From assembly GCF_943192995.1 (NCBI RefSeq), contig NZ_CALPCP010000001.1, forward strand, positions 360,338 to 424,337: 64,000 bases of DNA, given 5' to 3'. Both the position numbers and the translations under genes were made by a program. This document shows positions 61,671-64,000 of this stretch, piece after piece (the stretch's first letter is position 1; the number at the start of each line of letters is the position of its first letter). This DNA is from Flintibacter muris. Lineage in GTDB: Bacteria; Bacillota; Clostridia; Oscillospirales; Oscillospiraceae. The notes under the pieces were generated by a model, which was not told where the DNA came from, did not search any database, and saw only the letters and a list, made by a program, of their open reading frames with translations.

Positions 61671-62683
61671 TGAAAGACCTTGTTCAATGTACGGTTTCCC
61701 GTGATGATTTCCAGCGGTGGCTGGACTGGGGAAACGCGCCTTTGACAATCTGCACGGGCGAGAAAGCCGTCACGATGCTCCTCAAAATCGAAAAGAAGCC
61801 GGTTGACTATCTATACCAAACCGCCGTTGAGGCAGACGGAAGTATTTCCTGGAGAAATGGTCTGACGTTCTGCGGCGTACATGATATTGGAAAAAAGACA
61901 CTGTATCTGTCAGAAAGCCTTACAACGATTCTCACAGACGGACAGGCCCCGTTTGCGTCCAAGACCATCCCCTCTGTGGTGGATGAGATATGCGGCAGAA
62001 TCAACCAGTGCGTGGAGGAAACTATCGCCAACGACCGGAACAACCTGTCTGTCCAAGAGGTCACCAGCTGGCAGGCGGCGCGGGAGCTGAAAGAATACCT
62101 GGAGGATGGCGCGCACAGGGAAGCCATTGATTGGTTCTTTCGCGGCAGCGAGCCAGATGGACAGTTTCACAGTGGCTACACCTTGGGCAATTTGCCGGAG
62201 GCCACTTTTATGGCCTGGCTCCAGAATCCGGAGGGCCTCATTCAAACAGAGGCGGATCAGCATATTAAAATCAACCAAGAGAAATTCCTCCTGCAATTTC
62301 TGAAAAACGATGCTCTGGTGGCGGAATATCAGGCGATAGTACAAAATACTGACAGCCCCCTCCACCGGGTCAAGGCGATATCAGAGGCCATCAAAACCAG
62401 CGGCGCCAAGACGGTGACCGTTACTGTCCAGAAAAATGGAGAAGAACTGTCTTTCAGGATAGGAACTACTCCGTTAAGAGGACGCTACAACTCCTACAGC
62501 ACCAGCCATATTGCCGCCGCTGACCGTCAGGAGTTCGAGCGGCTGTTTGGCCGCGGCACCAATTACTGTGCGGAGGACATCACCAGAATTACCTACGGAA
62601 AAAAGACGCTCTATGAGACGCCGCCTATCCAGGCTGAGGATATGGCGGAACGTATTGAAATGGGAGGAATGCAGCTTGGATAA
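61670..62683 (+). CDS. Uncharacterised mobile-element protein, 337 aa
   Basis: ATG overlaps the previous stop by one base (TGATG). Soluble; no motif recognised. Residues 230-310 (TVTVTVQKNGEELSFRIGTT, IAAADRQEFERLFGRGTNYC) may be a separate domain. Coupled with its neighbours. Confidence 0.65.
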   Translation: MKDLVQCTVSRDDFQRWLDWGNAPLTICTGEKAVTMLLKIEKKPVDYLYQTAVEADGSISWRNGLTFCGVHDIGKKTLYLSESLTTILTDGQAPFASKTIPSVVDEICGRINQCVEETIANDRNNLSVQEVTSWQAARELKEYLEDGAHREAIDWFFRGSEPDGQFHSGYTLGNLPEATFMAWLQNPEGLIQTEADQHIKINQEKFLLQFLKNDALVAEYQAIVQNTDSPLHRVKAISEAIKTSGAKTVTVTVQKNGEELSFRIGTTPLRGRYNSYSTSHIAAADRQEFERLFGRGTNYCAEDITRITYGKKTLYETPPIQAEDMAERIEMGGMQLG

Positions 62684-63845
62684 CAGAGAACAGACATCGC
62701 CGGCCCAGGGCGAAAACACCCGCGGCTATACCGTCGATGAACTTCTCGCTCAGATGGAGCCGCAGTATCAGGCATATAAAAACACGATGCGCCAGTGCAT
62801 CGCTGGCCTGACGGAACACGCCGCCCGGCTTGCCGCACAGGGTCAGGAAGAACAGCTGCCCACATTCCGCAGACTGCTCACAGATATGGCTGAGTTCTGG
62901 GGATTGGCTGAGGATGACACACCCAAGGGATACCGGGAGATGGTGGAGCAAATCGGCAGTACATTCGATCAGGCGGTATCCGCCGCCAGAGACTCCGGCG
63001 GCGCGCCTGAGCTGAGTGAACAGACCAGACAGAATATCCTCAGCGGCTTGGAACTCTACGCCCAGGAGATGCGGGCCAATGATGAGGAGCTGGAACAGTG
63101 GGCAGCGGAGTGCGACAGCCTTGCGGGAAGTCTGAAGAAACAGTGGTATCCGGCGCAGCCGGGGATGGAAATGAGCAAATACGATTTCTGGAGCCTGATC
63201 GCCGGAGCCAAAGAAAAGTGCGGCCAGGACATGGACGCATCCTTCTCTTGGCTGTACGAGCAGCTCGAAGCCCGCGGTCCGCAGCAGGCCCAGGATTTCC
63301 ACGACATTCTGTATGGATACCAGAAGCTGTCCTATCAATACGGCCTGTGGGCCGCCGCCTCGCTGATGTGTGAAAACGTCTGCGATTACAATGACTTCTC
63401 CTACTTCAGGGGATGGCTCATCGCCCAGGGCAGGGAAGTCTATCTGGCAGCACTGGCGGACCCGGACTCTCTGGCAGATGTGGAAGCCTATGGAGGCTGT
63501 CAGTTTGAGGAATTGAACTACGTTGGAGATGGAGTGCTGCAGGATATGACCGGCCAGAACGCCTATGACAACACAGGCCCTGACGTGTATGAAGCGCTGG
63601 AGGAGGAGCTGCGAAAGGATATCATCTATGGCGAGGGCGTCGATTATCCCTACGAATGGGGCGAAGTTGAAGCCTACCTTCCCCGCCTGTGTGAGAAATA
63701 CCTGGAGCCTGGCACAGTAGACTTCCATTTGAAGCATCACGATACAATGTTCTCCTCTGACTTCCCGGGAATCCAGGAGGCGCGTGAGGGCGGGCCCCCG
63801 CAGAGGAACGGGCCGCAAACTGATATAAAAATGGAGGGAATGTAA
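62676..63845 (+). CDS. DUF4240 domain protein, 389 aa
   Basis: TTG start at 62676 with GGAGG eight bases upstream. Residues about 30-160 are helical (VDELLAQMEPQYQAYKNTMR). Residues 165-285 match DUF4240: MSKYDFWSLIAGAKEKC, YQYGLWAAASLMCENVC, FSYFRGWLIAQGREVYLAAL, DPDSLADVEAYGG. This domain is related to SMI1/immunity-like folds and occurs on mobile elements. Function unproven. Confidence 0.75.
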   Translation: MDNREQTSPAQGENTRGYTVDELLAQMEPQYQAYKNTMRQCIAGLTEHAARLAAQGQEEQLPTFRRLLTDMAEFWGLAEDDTPKGYREMVEQIGSTFDQAVSAARDSGGAPELSEQTRQNILSGLELYAQEMRANDEELEQWAAECDSLAGSLKKQWYPAQPGMEMSKYDFWSLIAGAKEKCGQDMDASFSWLYEQLEARGPQQAQDFHDILYGYQKLSYQYGLWAAASLMCENVCDYNDFSYFRGWLIAQGREVYLAALADPDSLADVEAYGGCQFEELNYVGDGVLQDMTGQNAYDNTGPDVYEALEEELRKDIIYGEGVDYPYEWGEVEAYLPRLCEKYLEPGTVDFHLKHHDTMFSSDFPGIQEAREGGPPQRNGPQTDIKMEGM

Positions 63846-64000
63846 ATGGACCGGATACCAAAAGAATGGCTGGATTTTCTGCGGGAACAGTTTCCAGTGG
63901 GCAGCCGGATCAAGCTCCGCGAAATGAAAGACGACCCCCACCCGGTGGAGCCGGGGAGCATGGGGACGCTGAAGGGCATCGACGACGCCGGCCACTTTCT
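63846..64000 (+). CDS. DUF4314 domain protein, 5' part (runs off the window)
   Basis: Starts [24 protein letters not shown], with a following [16 protein letters not shown], the small beta-barrel DUF4314 often found beside DUF4240 and ArdA genes on conjugative elements. Begins directly after the previous stop. Confidence 0.8.
   Translation, partial: MDRIPKEWLDFLREQFPVGSRIKLREMKDDPHPVEPGSMGTLKGIDDAGHF

Noticed and set aside
1..64000. CRISPR arrays
   Set aside because: No regularly spaced repeat set or cas genes found by eye; the 16-base repeat at 54937/54983 occurs only twice.

Overview
The window looks like a chromosomal segment of a GC-rich, flagellated, anaerobic gut Clostridia, most likely of the Oscillospiraceae/Flavonifractor-Oscillibacter type. 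The basis is the GC-rich third positions, the Gram-positive large SRP RNA next to dnaX, strong AGGAGG ribosome sites with frequent GTG/TTG starts, an MsmX/UgpC-type shared sugar ATPase, oxygen-sensitive glycyl radical and radical SAM enzymes, flagellin with csrA, and HexNAc/host-glycan sugar genes. Genus assignment is inference.

Layout. 1-2.4 kb: end of a CPBP protease, rimI, tsaD, and a tiny membrane peptide with a terminator. 2.4-7.6 kb: a divergent anaerobic cluster of glycyl radical enzyme, its activase, a DeoR regulator and a ROK sugar kinase. 7.6-10.1 kb: SRP RNA-dnaX-ybaB. 10.1-14.7 kb: a remnant gene and a LytTR/AgrC-like two-component operon with two unusual proteins. 14.8-16.7 kb: scars (AraC tail, ABC ATPase core, a MITE, an IS1595 fragment) around a hicAB toxin-antitoxin pair. 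16.9-19.5 kb: a ribosomal-protection-type GTPase fused to a Rae1/YacP-like NYN nuclease domain. 19.6-30.5 kb: amino-sugar uptake and catabolism (shared ATPase, nagA, nagB, two permeases, binding lipoprotein, PocR-AraC regulator, NahK-like kinase, nucleotidyltransferase, galE). 31-33.2 kb: an NSS transporter and a LacX-like mutarotase. 33.3-35.1 kb: mobile-element debris around tRNA-Thr(CGU) and a tRNA-Thr remnant.

35.1-50.7 kb is one tightly packed 14-gene minus-strand block beside flagellin. It holds four radical SAM/SPASM proteins, two FkbM methyltransferases, three glycosyltransferases, two hexapeptide acyltransferases and CDP-sugar-type enzymes. I read it as a flagellin glycan locus; one acyltransferase carries an 11-base C tract that could switch it on and off. 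50.8-54.7 kb holds flagellin (710 aa with a large variable centre), csrA, and a TnpB-like protein whose RuvC catalytic residues are replaced (D to K, E to R, D to E). This fits a nuclease-dead TnpB-like repressor (TldR) next to the gene it may control. A structured non-coding stretch at its 3' end is a guide-RNA candidate, and a near-consensus sigma-D promoter between twin palindromes lies upstream.

55.2 kb carries tRNA-Pro(GGG). 55.6-64 kb is the edge of an integrative or conjugative element (ArdA-like antirestriction proteins, DUF4240, DUF4314) running off the window.

The most notable items are the dead TnpB with flagellin/csrA, the GTPase-NYN fusion, and the radical-SAM-rich flagellin glycan locus. 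Everything here was read by eye from sequence; no database search was run.
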